The notes under the pieces: model-generated
Told to the model about the DNA's origin: nothing
Databases searched by the model: none
Seen by the model: only the letters and a program-made list of their open reading frames with translations
Part shown: in pieces, positions 47,303-58,202 of the stretch
How the letters are laid out: every line of letters starts with the position of its first letter
Position numbering within the stretch: position 1 is the stretch's first letter
DNA from: Rhea pennata
Taxonomy: Eukaryota; Chordata; Aves; Rheiformes; Rheidae
Reading direction: 5' to 3'
Assembly: GCF_028389875.1 (NCBI RefSeq)
Contig: NC_084665.1
Coordinates: forward strand, 120,794,602-120,858,601
Length of the DNA: 64,000 bases
Position numbers and translations under genes: made by a program

Positions 47303-47580
47303 AGTCAGACAAACTCAGATGGGAATTGTGGCATTAATTTTAAGCATATGGCATCAATGATAAACCACTGGAACAAACTATTGAGAGAGGAGGTGGACTC
47401 ACCATCTGTTGATACTTTCAAAAATGAGATTGCATATCTTTCTAGAAAATAAATATTTTATACAAGCACGTGCTACTGAGTTCAAAACAAAAGCTGCTGC
47501 AGGAAATTTAAGGTCTGTGAAAATATACGTCATCAGAAAAGTTGAACTTATGGTCTCGCCATTCTATAAATCAGTAAATC
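47303..47580 (+). mobile_element. Ancient CR1 LINE 3' end (sense)
   Basis: The plus strand follows an old CR1 3' end in order: 'ctcagatgggaattgtggc', 'taaaccactggaacaaac', 'gagaggaggtggactcacc', 'gatactttcaaaaatgagattg', 'tttctagaaaat', 'gctgctgcaggaaattt', 'ttatggtctcgccattctataa', ending with the degenerate terminal repeats CTATAAATCAGTAAATC. In the younger family the corresponding protein block is [18 protein letters not shown]; here it is frameshifted and carries stops. It is the same old type as the antisense copy at 37630-38128, about 9 kb away in the opposite orientation. Confidence 0.82.
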
Positions 47581-48744
47581 TTTTCTCCCAGGAGCACCTT
47601 TGGAGTGGTAAAGTAGTACCAAATGACATATAAAAAATAAACCATTGACACCCTTATGCGCTGTGATATAAAACAAACCATAACAGTTAAATCTTGTCTG
47701 TGTGCGTATATACATGTTAAAATAAAGGTTAACTAGAAAAGTTCAAACTCACATATCTGAGGTACTCTGTGAACTCAGGAAACTGTGCCATACTATTGTG
47801 ATCTGTGCAGTAAAATGACTGTGATATCATAAAATATGAGATGATACTGCAAAATATAAGGTGGCTGTTGGATTAAAATGAGGTAATATATCTGAATCAC
47901 AGTGCTACATTTTTCTGCTTGGTTTAGGATTTAGCTCACGATAGTTTGTATCCTTTGCTAATTAAAATCAAATATTAACAGAAGGAAAGCTACTTTATGC
48001 ACTTGACCTGTGTTACTCTAGCTGAAGTCAAGACTAACCCATTGCAACTACAGAGCTGAAATCTGTTTTCCCTTTGTCACAGAATGCTGCAACTTCTGTA
48101 ACAGTCCATGACAGCAAACTGTCAGCCTTCAAAAATGATACAGACTTTTCTCCTCAGTCACTGTATTTTACAAAAGCTGTAGTTCCAGGAAGCCGAAACA
48201 GAAGACAAAAACCAAATTATTTTCATTTTTATTTTGCTCAACATAGCTTAAATCTCCACAGTCTCAATGTTCAGGAGAAATCTTATCAAAGCTAGGTATC
48301 TACATTAGATATGCTTGTATCTGAGCTCGTCACCTCAGCTCCATTTAGAGTCAGCAGAAAGAAACAAACACTTCTAGGATGTGATTTTTCCTGTTTTAAA
48401 GTAGTTGTCTAAAATAAGGCAGATGAAATTGCCTGTTTCATTTAAAGGATGACCAGAATGGATAATGCAGTGTGGACTTCTACAATTGAATGAGATGAAG
48501 CCCATTCTGCATGTCTCTTTCTGGATCAGCAGAGATCTGCAGTATCTCAGATGTGTTCTAACCCCCACATATGAATGAAGAGATATGTCATGTTTACTCT
48601 GTGACATTGCATCCTTAATAGGATTGACTTAGCTGAACTAGCTCTCTTGGATTAAAGCATCAGCAAAAATCTTCAGGTCTTTAATTCCAGTCAGTAGTTA
48701 GTTTCAACCTGGATTCCAGTAGAAATTTGCAGCAGGATTCAGCT
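47581..48744. other. Intergenic DNA
   Basis: No gene or repeat was recognised. Frames at 48074-48295 and 48374-48607 (minus) have no domain. Confidence 0.5.
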
Positions 48745-48835
48745 GCCTGAGTGCCATTTTAGATACCTTGTGGCATCAAGACATTTGCAGATGGCTGGGA
48801 GATACAAAAAAAGGACCTTCAGGATACCCATGACC
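48745..48835 (+). repeat. Unnamed dispersed family, copy E (weak)
   Basis: The sequence 'gagtgccattttagatacc' followed about 20 bases later by GCAGATGGCTGGGAGATAC echoes the layout of copies A and D (CATTT.AGATGCC...GGCTGGCAGATAT). The match is diverged and could be partly chance. Confidence 0.4.
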
Positions 48836-49439
48836 TTCTAGTTAAAGACTGAGGAGGATATCCCACTGCATCCAAAATGGTTATGAACTGAATCCTTATT
48901 TTTTCTTGTTACAATCTCAGCTTTATTCTGGTTTAAGCACCCCAAATTAAAACTGCATCTTCCATTTGCTGTATAGAGTGAGAGCTGCATGTTGGTTAGC
49001 AAGGACCCTGAAATAAATAATCTGACAGATCACCCCCAGCACTGGTGAAAAAGGCCCCATCCCTCAGCTTGTTCTGACAAAAACTTTGTGCTCCACTTCA
49101 GCATATACTCCTGTGCCACTGTCATGGTCTATCCTTGCCTGCATAATTACTTTCATAGACGTTATCCAGTTTCATGCATTTTTTAAAATCCAGAAAGTTC
49201 TATAGTCTTCAAGGGATATGGAAAAAGCTTTCAACATATATCGTTACAGTACAGGGCCATACTTTATCATGTATTTCTCATTTAAAAAAAAAAAATTGTT
49301 TTTCTCTGTGGAAAATTTGAGTTAGGCAGAACTACATTATTTAGCTCGATCTAATACGTAAATGATCATTTCACATTACGCTAGTCTTTTATTCTATTTT
49401 AAAGTCTTAACATTTACAAATTTATTATATGGAACATTT

Positions 49440-49670
49440 ATTTTATATTGAATTTAATTAATAGGAACTATTCACAGTCATTTGAAATGCACTCCACGTT
49501 GATTGAAATAATTAGTGTAGGGCTACTCAATATTTACTTAAGATACGAATCTAGAGGGATTTGATAAAATTAATTAGCAGGAACTAATTATAGTTAGGAT
49601 ATGAGTTAGGTTTTAATAAATATAATTAAAGAGTACAAATGGTGGATTCTTAATTAATAGATACTAGTTG
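49440..49670. promoter_or_regulatory. Candidate regulatory element: TTAATTA repeats
   Basis: Three copies of a 17-base word occur in the same orientation: TTAATTAATAGGAACTA at 49454, TTAATTAGCAGGAACTA at 49570 and TTAATTAATAGATACTA at 49650. Further AATTAG, CTAATTAT and TAATTAAA words lie between them. TAATTA is the core bound by many homeodomain proteins, so the block resembles a homeodomain-type enhancer. AT-richness alone can produce TAATTA, but repetition of the longer word at three places is less easily explained by chance. Confidence 0.35.
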
Positions 49671-50054
49671 CCAAACATTGAAGAGAGATTATCATATTTC
49701 TGTGCAGGACATGCTATTCAGCACACCTTCAGTTCCAGTAGAAATAGTGACATTTAAAGGGCTCAGGGAGGGAGTTGTGAGGGAGTTAAAAGTAGATAAA
49801 CTAATTTATTGCAATTTTGTGGTCAAAGTATCTGATCAGTTAAGGAAAAAGCTGCCTTCTGAAAATGGATAAATTCCTGCTTTCAGTGTATGGTAGATGG
49901 TACAGTGGCTATGGGACAGAATTTTAGAGATATTTAGGCATTTAACACTGACAATAGGCTCCTGATGGGATTTCCAGTATTGCTTAGCTGCTTCTGAATA
50001 TTCCACTTGGCATCAGTTCACTTCTTTTATGTGCCTATATCTCTAAAAATACAG

Positions 50055-50190
50055 CCTTCCATTTCTCTGTGCTTTACCATCCTGCCTACAAAACGAGGAC
50101 AGTAATGCCTTAGAAAAGTGTGGCTATAATTTCTTCAAAGGCTGCGAAGTAATCAAATACTACAGTATTAGACACTCTGTAAATATTATG
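50055..50190 (+). repeat. MIR-type CORE-SINE relic
   Basis: Blocks in MIR order are seen: 'catttctctgtgctttacc', 'cctgcctacaaaacgaggac', 'agtaatgcctta' and 'cactctgtaaatattatgat', where the family has 'tctctgtgcctcagtttcc', 'tctgtaaaatgaggataataatgccta' and a '..gtaaa..' tail. It is a very old, diverged, inactive copy. The preceding ~120 bases ('tttaggcatttaac', 'taggctcctgatggga') may be another old repeat. Confidence 0.62.
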
Positions 50191-52082
50191 ATAGATTGAT
50201 GGAAGAGTCACTCTATTTCAAGACAGAAAGCTGGTCATGTTTTAAATTAACTTTCTGTATTTGGATTTTCCATCCAGTCAGGGTTCATTGCACCCTAGGG
50301 CTTTTTAACATATGTCTACATAGCAATCCAGAAATGCCATTGCTGCATCATAGGCTGTTTCTTGACCTGTGTGCTAACACACCACAGGAAGGATGAGAGT
50401 GAGAGGACACATATTGTTATTGTTCAAAAATTTGAAAGGCAGACCACAATTACTGACCAGCCAGTGAGGTACGACATCGATTTTCATCTGGATGAAGCAA
50501 AAACTGTTGTATGACAATTTTAGTTTTCCCTATGTCATCCCTAAGGGTCGATTTATAGACTACTCAACAGCCTGGTCTGAATCAAAAATCATCTTAACTC
50601 ACCAGAAATCAAATTTCACAGTTCCCAGAAAGTCATGAAGTTATGAAAAGACACAAAATGAATATTTACAGTATGAACAGTAACACTATCAAGAACAGAA
50701 ATCTCCCTATACTGAACCCTGTACTGCCCTTTTAAGAATTCAGGTGGAAACTGAAGCACTGATCACAGATTTTGCCCTAGCAGGCTTCTTCAGTTCATCT
50801 TACCCTGAAATTCTGCAATTAACTCTCAAACAAGTATTACCTCAAATCAAAATGTAGGAGAGACAGAGCACCAAATTTGAAGTAATTTTTGCTTTTTCCC
50901 TATATTTGTCCATCTCATAGCCCAGATAAGAAAGTATCTTGAGTGTAAGAGGCGTTAACTACTTTTGTGCCTGTATTGTGCCTGAATTTAGAAGCTTTTA
51001 AGATTAAAACAATTAGTTCAATTCTTAGCTCCTTAGTTCCTGCCTTCTCATAAAAGTGTTTGGTTAAATCCTATAACTTTACGAATGTGGATATATTTCT
51101 AGTCATCTGGCATTTCTTTGCTGCTGTCAGTTGAATATCCGGCTGGTATGAAAATGCAAAGGCAGATGTTCCTCATAGAAGCTTATTGGACCAGGAGATT
51201 ATCTCTTTGCCAGGTGTCCCGTGGTGAGAGTCAATTGAGAAAAGCATCACACCAGGCCAATAAGGGGAAAGTACTAAATCATAATATCAGTCAGGCATTG
51301 TTCACCAACCCGGTTAACTCACCTCATATCTGTGCTTTAAGGCTTGTTTAAATATGACTTTATTAGCTAAATTTCATTTTCATCTCCCCTCTTTTAAGTA
51401 TTGCTGTAAAATGCGAAGCCTTAAAATTCAGTAATTCCAAAAAAAAATTTCCCCCCAAATCTTTTTCTCCTAAATTGAATGTAAAATAACAACAACACAT
51501 TTCATACCTGCCTTAAGCATAAAATAGTAATAAGTCTACCAGTTTTATTAGAGAGCTTTTAATAATGTTACATTATTATATGTCATTCTTAATAGCAATA
51601 AGAATGTAAAATAAGGTCTTCTATATGTCAGTGTCTTTATGAAATATTACTTGACTCTAACCAGAGATAAAAAATTCCCCGAAGTGCTCCAAAGGATAGA
51701 TTGCAGCAAACTTTGATGGACAAACAAGAACAGAGGCAATGACCAAGAATACCAAATATTCCAAATTACATTTTTTAACCTCTTTGGTCATCCCAAATAA
51801 GCATGCAGAGGCTGCAGGTGGAAAGCCTGCTCTAGCTCTACAATAGCAGAAAACTGGTTAATCAGCAGCGCTATGTCCCACTTTAAACATCAGAGATTGC
51901 CTCTTTTGGGACTACACTGTCATCTCTAGACCACAATCTATGAGCTGGTGAGAGTCACTTTTGTGCTATATCTTCACCCTTTAGGAAGTAGATAGTCCTC
52001 TTCCTGGAGGGGTTGCAACTAGTAGCTTCACAGAGTCTGGGCTTCTAAGAGAGCAGGAGGTGATGAATATGTTCACTGTTGT
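50191..52082. other. Intergenic DNA
   Basis: No gene or recognisable repeat is visible. The frames at 50196-50396 and 51118-51351 have no domain. Confidence 0.5.
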
Positions 52083-52105
52083 ATTCATTCATTCATTCAT
52101 TCATT
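52083..52105 (+). repeat. (ATTC)n tetranucleotide microsatellite
   Basis: Between five and six perfect ATTC units are followed by GCTC. Confidence 0.93.
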
Positions 52106-53411
52106 GCTCATCGGGACAGATGGGGAGAAAGGCAGACTTAAAGAAAGAATGGAAAGGAGAAAATTGTTAGCAGACGTAGTCCAGGTTTATAGGTCAATTC
52201 CCCTCTTTTTTCTTAATAAAAAATAAAAATTTAAAAGTGTGCAAGTGTGATGCAGCCACAGAGAGAGGAAAAAAAAGATCAATCATCCAGCATTTAAAAT
52301 GAATAGCAAGCAGAACACACCATTTATTTATGAATTTACTTCTTTGTCCCATTAAATGATCTGTCATAGCAGCAAGGGAGAGAGAGAAATTCTTCGCATG
52401 TTCTGAAAGGAATTTTAAATACGAGAAGACGGTTTGGAAATAGCCACCAAACCAACTATAAACCGCAGCTCTTCCTTTGCACGCTTTCTCTTCCGCAGCC
52501 TACCTTGAAGGTAACGGTAACAAACTCTTTCTACCTTGCTCCTTTGCACTGAGCAGCACTGACAGACACATCGCTGCAAGCTTGCCTCTTTACCCAGAAG
52601 TAACAGTGTACACCGTTAAAGGACCTTCTCAAGACTGAAGACTGAAAGGACTTCCTCCACCCACTCTACTTTCTCCTGCCATCATCATGCCACAGTTTAT
52701 TGCTTTTCTGAATTTCCCCTCTCCATCGCTTCATCAGGAAGTGACCTCACCAGAAAAAGGCTACTGTGGGGCAAAATAATCAATTACCAAATGGTTCCTC
52801 TTTGTCCATAAAGTCTTGTACTATGTATAATGTACTACAGTACTCCTGTCTGTGGATCATGGGCATCCATACGTGCAAAATTCGCAATGCACTCAAAACA
52901 AATGCCAAAATACTCAGTTGAAAAACTCAGCAAACAGATGTACAGACATGTACATCTTGTGTCCCAGTGATCAGAAAACAGGGCCAGGGTCAGGACTTCC
53001 TAGTTTGCTCTATTGGCTCAGCCACAGACTTTTATTTATAACAACTAAGTAGTAACTCAGTTAACCACTAAAGGATAACTGGCCCTTATTCTCTGTGTTC
53101 TACAAATGAATTAGTGTGTGATTTTATCCAATTGTAAGATTTTAGGATGAACAGGTTTGTAGTATCCTGCAGCATGAAGTCATGGAGATAATTCGGTTTT
53201 GAATGAGTTAAGCTCACAGCGTTTCTGAAAGGATTCATCACACAGTCGCCTTCTCACACAAGTTCCAGGCAGGCATCTCATAAGAAGCAGTGAAGTCTCA
53301 ATTTATCCACAGTAGAGATGAAGTGGTTTTGGAGGGAAGTAAGGCCTGTTTTATCACAGCCCCTCTCACCTTTCTCCAGGAGGCAGCCTAGGGGAAAGGA
53401 TCGGCTGGGAT
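52106..53411. other. Intergenic DNA; possible constrained block at 52320-52620
   Basis: No gene is supported. The section 52320-52620 has complex, non-repetitive sequence with words such as CCACCAAACC, AAACCGCAGC (a RUNX-like core) and AAGGTAACGGTAAC, and looks less degenerate than its flanks. This is an impression only. The frame at 52852-53052 has no domain. Confidence 0.4.
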
Positions 53412-53473
53412 CTTTGGACTAGATGATCTGCAGAGCTCCCTTCCAGCCTCGGTCATTGAGGATGATCCTACGA
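53412..53473 (+). mobile_element. Very short CR1 3'-end fragment
   Basis: The sequence 'ttggactagatgatctgc' followed by CTCCCTTCCAGCCTCGG and a degenerate terminal repeat GATGATCCTACGAAC is the CR1 3' UTR end. Only about 60 bases are present, cut at the 5' side, as is common for CR1 insertions. Confidence 0.85.
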
Positions 53474-54861
53474 ACTCAAAGAAACAGACCTGCCCTCCTA
53501 CTTCACTGATACAAGGGTTTCAGGGTCACCCCCTCAGTCACCTCCCAGGAGCAACCACGGGGCCTGCGGCCTGGTTAAGGAGATTCAGACTGATGCTAAC
53601 ATTATTCCTTTTGTTATAACAGAAAAGTTCGTTTTACAACATTACATGCAGTGTGGGTATTCGACGGGCTGGTTAAAAGAATGAATGCATCCACAGTAGT
53701 TTCTGAAAGCAGTAGCTGTGTTATCTGATTACCCATCTATTCTGATCATGCCTCATTTTCTGTCAACGTGACCTTCCTTTGAATCTCTCCTGGCCTCTGG
53801 TTCTAAATCCACAGAAGAATTTGCAGCCATTACTTGCCACAATCTTTCTTGTGCATTTTCCATCACAAGCCCACATTGATCAGCAGTTGCCAGAAATATT
53901 ATGTCTACTGTTGATGAAGACATCAAATCCTGCTGTCTATACCGCTGTCACTTCTTTATAAGTACACTGCTAAACTGGCCATATCCACATAGAGATTAAG
54001 AGCTTAGCAGGAATGGTCATTTTATCTAGAAAAAATATGAATGCCCAGAGTTACAGTCAAAAGTCTGTCCTGCACATAGCAGCACAGTGGACCTAGGATG
54101 GTTAAGGTGTGCCAGTCCTTACTGCCAAGAAAGTGATGTGATGGGCTAGATACCCTTTTTTCCCACTTCTGAATTACCTATTTTTAACTGAACTGTTTGA
54201 AGATGGTTATTTTGTGTAAATGTGGAACAACACTTGAATTAATGTCTGTCTAATGGTAGAAATATGTATTAATTGCTCTCCTACTGTAACTCAGATTTTT
54301 CTTAGGAGTTATTAAAACTGTACATGCAAATTTTGATAGTAGTTTAAATTCTCATCCATCAGTTTGCAGTCTTTGAGTTAAATGAAAATGTGTCCCAAGG
54401 AAACCTGGCCCCTGGCTGTCTTTTGTCTGCATCCTGTTTTTTTTGTGGAACCAGCTGGCAACTGATATCACCTGGGACAGAGGTTTTACTGAATAGTCCC
54501 CCACTGTGCACTTATTTCTTTGTTTTTATTTAATTGCTCGACAGGCAGGATACAGGTGACTCTGAAATACTGCAATCATTCAATATCATGAGGAATATTA
54601 TTATAAGGACTCAGCTTTGTCAGTCTGATTCTGCACCTTGAAGGAGCAGAGGTAGAGGGCTCATCTCTCTCCGTAATAAAGAAGGATCAGCTCTCAACGT
54701 GTCTAGTTCCACTGCTGTTGCCGTTCAGTTCTTGTTAAGGAATCATGTTCATTTAAAGGGGCTTATGGAGAATTGGACATTTCTAAGGCAAATAGTCTCT
54801 GAGGTGGAAATTTTCCACTTTTTCATTTGGACCGAAAGGTCATTTTTTCAGTCTTACGGAA
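53474..54861. other. Intergenic DNA; possible constrained block at 53580-53770
   Basis: No gene is supported. The section 53580-53770 contains CATTATTCCTTTTGTTATAA and GTGTTATCTGATTACCCATC, giving SOX-like (TTTGTTAT) and GATA-like (TTATCT) words in complex sequence. It is a weak candidate for a conserved noncoding element. Confidence 0.4.
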
Positions 54862-54889
54862 ATATATATATATATATTCACACACACAC
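54862..54889 (+). repeat. (TA)n(CA)n compound microsatellite
   Basis: About eight TA units are followed by TTCA and then about five CA units. Likely length-polymorphic. Confidence 0.92.
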
Positions 54890-55127
54890 TTTGGCTGCTG
54901 CGAAAACAGCAGAACCCTTGGCTTTTGAACAGTGACACAATTTCTTCTTCTTTTCAGGTAACTAAACCCACATCCTTTCTAAAACTGCCGTTCTTATGGC
55001 TTGACTTTATATCTTGAGGATAACAGGCCATTGTCATATGTGAAAGTATCTTTCTATTTCCCCCTTCAGTAATAAGATGCTCTATAAAATGCATCAGCCC
55101 CACAGAAATAAAATGGATGATTTGGAA

Positions 55128-55300
55128 AAGAGCAACAGACTTAGAAATCTGAAGACCTAGATTCAATTCTTAATTCAGCAGAACATTCTCACTTTGATAC
55201 GGGGAAATCACGTAATCGTTTTCCAGCATTTCCTTGCAAAACAGAAATAATTCATTCTGCTTTCCAAGGGTGCTGTGGGGAGCTGAGGCGTGTAAATACT
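55128..55300 (+). repeat. MIR-type CORE-SINE relic with tRNA-like head
   Basis: The order fits MIR: 'aagagcaacagacttagaaatctgaag' (given in parts: AAGAGCAACAGACTT, AGAAATCTGAAG), then a degraded B-box region 'agattcaattct' in place of GGTTCGAATCC, 'ttcagcagaacattctcactttga', 'ggggaaatcacgtaatcg', 'ccagcatttccttgcaaaacaga', 'ggtgctgtggggagctgagg'. It is the most nearly complete MIR-like copy in the window because the tRNA-derived head is still traceable. The box is too degraded for transcription. Confidence 0.68.
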
Positions 55301-56956
55301 CAGGTGAATGAGCAGGTAAGGCTGGAGCTTCAGGCAGAAAAAGCTATATCTGTTTGAATCACCGTGTGGCATCAAGGACATGCATGTAGTGTAAATAAAA
55401 ACCCCTGCAAAGCCTTCTTACAGATTAACTGAATGAGCCATTGAGTGCCTGAGGGTCTTTCTGAGGTTCTGCTATGTGGTCATGCTGACCATAATTTTGA
55501 GAAGATGTTAGCTGGGTTCATAGCTATACCTGAATGCTCCAGAATGAGACTGAGTGGAAGAAAAGCTTAAGATTTAACTGTGCAACTCATCTTCCTAATC
55601 ATTAGCTGTCTCTTCCCCAAGGGAAAACTCTCTGAGCTTAATGCATTAAAAAAATTTAGGATGACTTTCTCAGTCTCTGTTAACATCAGTCTGAAAAGTA
55701 TACACTTTTTGCAGCAGCAATAGAAAGCAAAAATTGTTCTATTTCTGAATCCTTCAGATTTTGGTCTTAAAGTCCCACTCACAAGCAGAGTGGTATTCTC
55801 ATGAAGTTCTTTGGCTTCAAAGGGAAAGTCTTCATTAAAGTCTCTACATTCCTCTGTTGGGAAACAAAATTTATGACAAGCACACTATGCTTAAATATGG
55901 AAATGCCTCAGCTGGACCACTGAAGTCAGCCGCAGGGGTTTCAAATGGAATGAGCACTTGTTTGTATTCCCCAGGACAGAGATGGACAACTAGATGTGTC
56001 GACAGGTTTTGCAAATTTAATATCAGATTCAGAGTTATTGTTTTCTCTAATCCTCCATTCCTATAGAAACCAGTTATGTGTAATATCTATTTCCTATCCA
56101 TTGTGTGTGTGTCTGTGTTTCTGTTCTGTTTCTTTCTGCAGAAAAGCTTGTGAATGTGACACAGCTGTGCAGGGCAAATGCAGGAACAAGACGATAAGTA
56201 ATAAGATGCTTGATTTTGTAATACAATTCTGGGGTTCCTGATTTGCATTTCCTGGATGCTGAGGTTGGCATTATTGGGCTTTCACTTACATTTGAATACT
56301 GGGCTTGTTGTCAGTACACTGCTTTAGGCTGTCTTCTGCTGAAGGGTAATATGCAAATTATTATGGTCTTGAACACGTACTAAAGCCATTTACTCAGAAG
56401 GTTTCTGAGTCTAGTGTTTGGGGAAAATCTAAAAGTATGAGAATCCTTGCTTTCCCTGTCAGTTAAAACCCTGAGGCAAGAATAATACATGAAAAACTAA
56501 ACAGTTAAATGAAGTAGCAAGACAACATATGCATCAAGTCCTTCTTAGTCCTCATTTTTCAGTTATGTTCATTATCACTCCCTTACCATGACAGAACAGC
56601 AGACACTCGAGTAACTGAGAAAATGAAATCTCCAATTTCATTCAACACCGAAGAAGCGCTGGTATATTTTTTCTCAGTGCCTATTTTCCATTAAGGTACT
56701 CTACTGAATTGTCAGCGGTTATACCAATCTATAGGCAATAACATCTGTGGTGAAATTCGCAGTAAAATGCTAAATTCAGGTGTCTACTCATGCATCACAG
56801 GCTCAAGTCTACTGCCTGAAATACACTGTCTTTTCAGAGTTCTAGTTCACCCAAGGCACCCAAAATCAGCTCGTATATGTGGCAACAGGCCTGTTAGAGG
56901 AGACCTGCATCCTTTCAAACCAAAAATTAGCTGCCAGGTGCATCTACACTACACTA
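55301..56956. other. Intergenic DNA
   Basis: No gene is supported. The overlapping frames at 55857-56066, 55996-56241 and 56074-56271 (minus) conflict with one another. The frame at 56767-56976 has no domain. Confidence 0.5.
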
Positions 56957-56990
56957 GTGCATCTCAAATGTATTAGACATCTATGTTTAG
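56957..56990 (-). repeat. Unnamed dispersed family, fragment G
   Basis: 'gtgcatctcaaatgtatta' followed by GACATCTATGTTTAG resembles the left arm at 38268-38305 (GCATCCTAAATGGCAATAGA, TGTTTATGTTTAG). Only about 34 bases can be compared, so this is a weak assignment. Confidence 0.4.
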
Positions 56991-57354
56991 AAAACTGAAC
57001 CAAGCCATCATTATATAAGTTCCTATTATAGTTAAAGGAGATGCAATCAATGTGATCTATAAAGACCAGGGAGCTGAGGAGATTCTATGGGCTGTATTGA
57101 CTAGGTCTTCATTGATTGTAACAGGATCATAGACACCTCATGTAACAGGAGACTTTTATGCTATACACCTAAGTTTAGATTTCTTAAATTCAAACTGAAC
57201 AAAGCACCATGACATCTTCATTTGCTTTGCAGACTAGGAGCAGTAATAAATGTTTTCTAAATTTGGAAGCAACTACAAATTATGTAATAAATGAAAAAAA
57301 TGTCACTGTGCAGTGAGAATGTGATTAGAGTTTTAGCATAATTTAACGAAAGTA

Positions 57355-57505
57355 AGGAAGAACGTAAGAACAGTTTCACATAGTCAAGTCCAAGCTCTGT
57401 GCATCCAGTATCATGTTTCCTGCAGAGACTCTAAGCAGATGCCCAAAGAACAGATTAATCACATGATATTTTCTTTGAATACTATCCCAGTTCCTTTTTA
57501 AAAAA
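57355..57505. mobile_element. Ancient CR1/L3-like LINE fragment
   Basis: The order 'aagaacgtaagaacag', 'gcatccagtatcatgtttcc', 'agcagatgcccaaagaacag', 'gatattttctttgaatac', 'ctatcccagttcc' parallels a common amniote repeat. In that repeat I know the blocks as 'aacataagaacagccatactgggtcagacc', 'cagtatcctgt', 'cagatgccc.gagaa' and 'atactctcccag'. I take it to be of CR1/L3 type, but the class and orientation are from memory and uncertain. Confidence 0.55.
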
Positions 57506-58095
57506 ATCGTTTATCATAGTGCATTCAAAAGTACTATATAGCATTTAAACATTATATCATTTGTAAGTCCTAGTCTTATGGTCACAGCTGCATTCTAAAT
57601 ATGCACTGTATTTATTAACAATATAAATATATGGCACAGGTACACATCTATATCTGCTCTCAGTCAGATTTTAAAGCTCTGAAATAGAGGATTCCCAAAC
57701 CCGCATTCTACTGTCATTAGAGGGTTTGAGAGTGACATGTGACTGTAAAACAGGAGCAGATATTTTTCATTCTTTTGCCTGGACAATTTATATGAAAAAA
57801 TGTATTATGATTCACTAAAACATATATTACAAAATCTATCCCTCTGATATGACTAGTTAAAAGGAAGTGTGGTTGTAGAAGAAAGTATGAGTTCTGTCCT
57901 GCCAGGTTCTTTCCATAATCACGCTTATCTGCAAAATAAAATTTTCATTTTAAAGTGGGTTCTTTCCCTCCTTCCTCCCCTCCTAACTTTCTGTTGAGAA
58001 CTTTCAGAAAACAGTTTTTTTCACATATTAACAGTGACAAGGCAGGAAGCTGGCCTGTTCACCGCAGTGAGCTGGGGACTTAGAGACTAACTGCA
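57506..58095. other. Intergenic AT-rich DNA
   Basis: No gene or recognisable repeat is visible in this stretch. Confidence 0.5.
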
Positions 58096-58202
58096 ATCGT
58101 TGAAGCTTGATCAGCTTATGGGAGGGACTGTATGTCTGTACTGGTGGCAGCAGAGGGCTGGAAGTGATGATCAAAAAGACCCTTCCTGTCCTGTGATCTT
58201 AC
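58096..58202 (+). mobile_element. Decayed CR1 3'-end fragment (sense)
   Basis: The sequence follows an old CR1 3' UTR: 'cgttgaagcttgatcagctt', 'atgggagggactgtatg', 'ggcagcagagggctggaag', 'tgatgatcaaaaagaccctt', CCTGTCCTGTGATCTTA. The family layout is '..ttgaagcttgataagttcatgg', '..agcagggggctggactcgatgac', '..ggtcccttccagtcctatgatt'. It is diverged but in order. The frame at 58100-58330 that starts inside it is not a gene. Confidence 0.68.
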
